The position numbers were made by a program, and so were the translations under genes. Below the pieces are notes generated by a model, which was given only the letters and a program-made list of their open reading frames with translations, was not told where the DNA came from and searched no databases. Positions 42,877 to 42,909 of a stretch of DNA of 42,909 nt are shown piece by piece. How positions within the stretch are numbered: position 1 is the first letter of the stretch; each line of letters opens with the position of its first letter. The stretch spans positions 1-42,909 of the forward strand of contig NZ_AKJE01000052.1 of NCBI RefSeq assembly GCF_000282495.1, written 5' to 3'. The DNA is from Pseudomonas sp. GM79. Lineage in GTDB: Bacteria; Pseudomonadota; Gammaproteobacteria; Pseudomonadales; Pseudomonadaceae.

Positions 42877-42909
42877 AAGCCACGAGAATTCCACCCAGAG
42901 CCAGTGGTT
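42877..42909 (+). repeat. 33-base direct repeat, right copy, cut by the window end
   Basis: Matches 14278-14310 at 29 of 33 positions, differing only by transitions, and runs off the window, so the true repeat may be longer. The left copy is followed by the tRNA terminator and the tRNA-Pro fragment; the same order may follow here. Confidence 0.55.

Larger units (their letters stand above)
14384..42909. mobile_element. Putative genomic island inserted at tRNA-Pro, right end not seen
   Basis: The left border is the tRNA-Pro fragment at 14384-14428, whose native downstream terminator lies on the left, so foreign DNA lies to the right. An integrase starts 160 bases inside. The island would include the MerR/SDR pair and the whole polyketide operon. 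The right border is outside the window; a repeat of the left-flank sequence at 42877-42909 suggests it is near. No conjugation, replication or phage genes are visible, so it would be a cargo island, now fixed by the broken integrase. Confidence 0.5.

Noticed and set aside
1..42909. CRISPR arrays, rRNA genes, intact tRNA genes, intact insertion sequences
   Set aside because: I saw no regularly spaced repeats, no rRNA sequence, no complete tRNA cloverleaf and no transposase gene.

Overview
The window reads as chromosomal DNA of a fluorescens-type Pseudomonas. The GC-rich coding style, a Pseudomonas-type dispersed inverted repeat near position 1,000, and families common in that genus (GabR/MocR regulator, YeiH exporter, BKACE, TauD) support this. 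The genus is an inference from style and content; I could not run a comparison.

Left part (1-12.9 kb), ordinary metabolic DNA: the end of an AraC regulator; a tight minus-strand operon running from 7584 down to 1189 (quinone oxidoreductase, TauD-type dioxygenase, BKACE, MFS transporter, DsbA-like, Rieske ferredoxin, YeiH exporter); and, divergently, a GabR/MocR-type regulator, a TIM-barrel isomerase and a second MFS transporter. A small unknown protein and a five-helix membrane protein follow.

Middle (12.9-18.2 kb), a scarred junction: a DinB-family remnant, a lone winged-helix regulator, a frameshifted SMR efflux pump, then the last 45 bases of tRNA-Pro(GGG) on the minus strand with its terminator, but without the 5' half of the tRNA. 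Directly beside it is a tyrosine integrase broken by a one-base deletion. I read this as one end of a genomic island lying to the right. A MerR regulator and an extended SDR follow. The SDR promoter and the neighbouring 600-base spacer carry two copies of the dyad TCTGTCC-N4-GGACAGA.

Right part (18.2-42.6 kb), an 11-gene plus-strand biosynthetic operon: DUF1302 outer-membrane barrel, fatty acyl-AMP ligase (FAAL), stand-alone ACP, bimodular PKS (KS-AT-KR-ACP-KS-AT-DH-KR-ACP), a second PKS (KS-degenerate AT-ACP-AfsA hotdog domain), HAD phosphatase, flavin monooxygenase, RND/MMPL transporter, type II thioesterase, SDR and LolA-like periplasmic protein. The logic is coherent. FAAL and ACP supply a fatty acyl starter, and the first PKS extends it twice. 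The second PKS has no ketoreductase, so it should make a beta-ketoacyl-ACP, which is the substrate class of AfsA enzymes. The AfsA domain would join it to dihydroxyacetone phosphate, forming a butenolide phosphate that the HAD phosphatase could dephosphorylate. The monooxygenase and SDR could tailor it, and the RND/LolA-like/DUF1302 set could carry the lipid to or through the outer membrane. I recognise no named pathway with this gene set; it is the best candidate for an undescribed system here.

The last 33 bases of the window repeat, with four transitions, a sequence just left of the tRNA fragment. This suggests that the island's other end, possibly with the intact tRNA-Pro, may lie just beyond the window.
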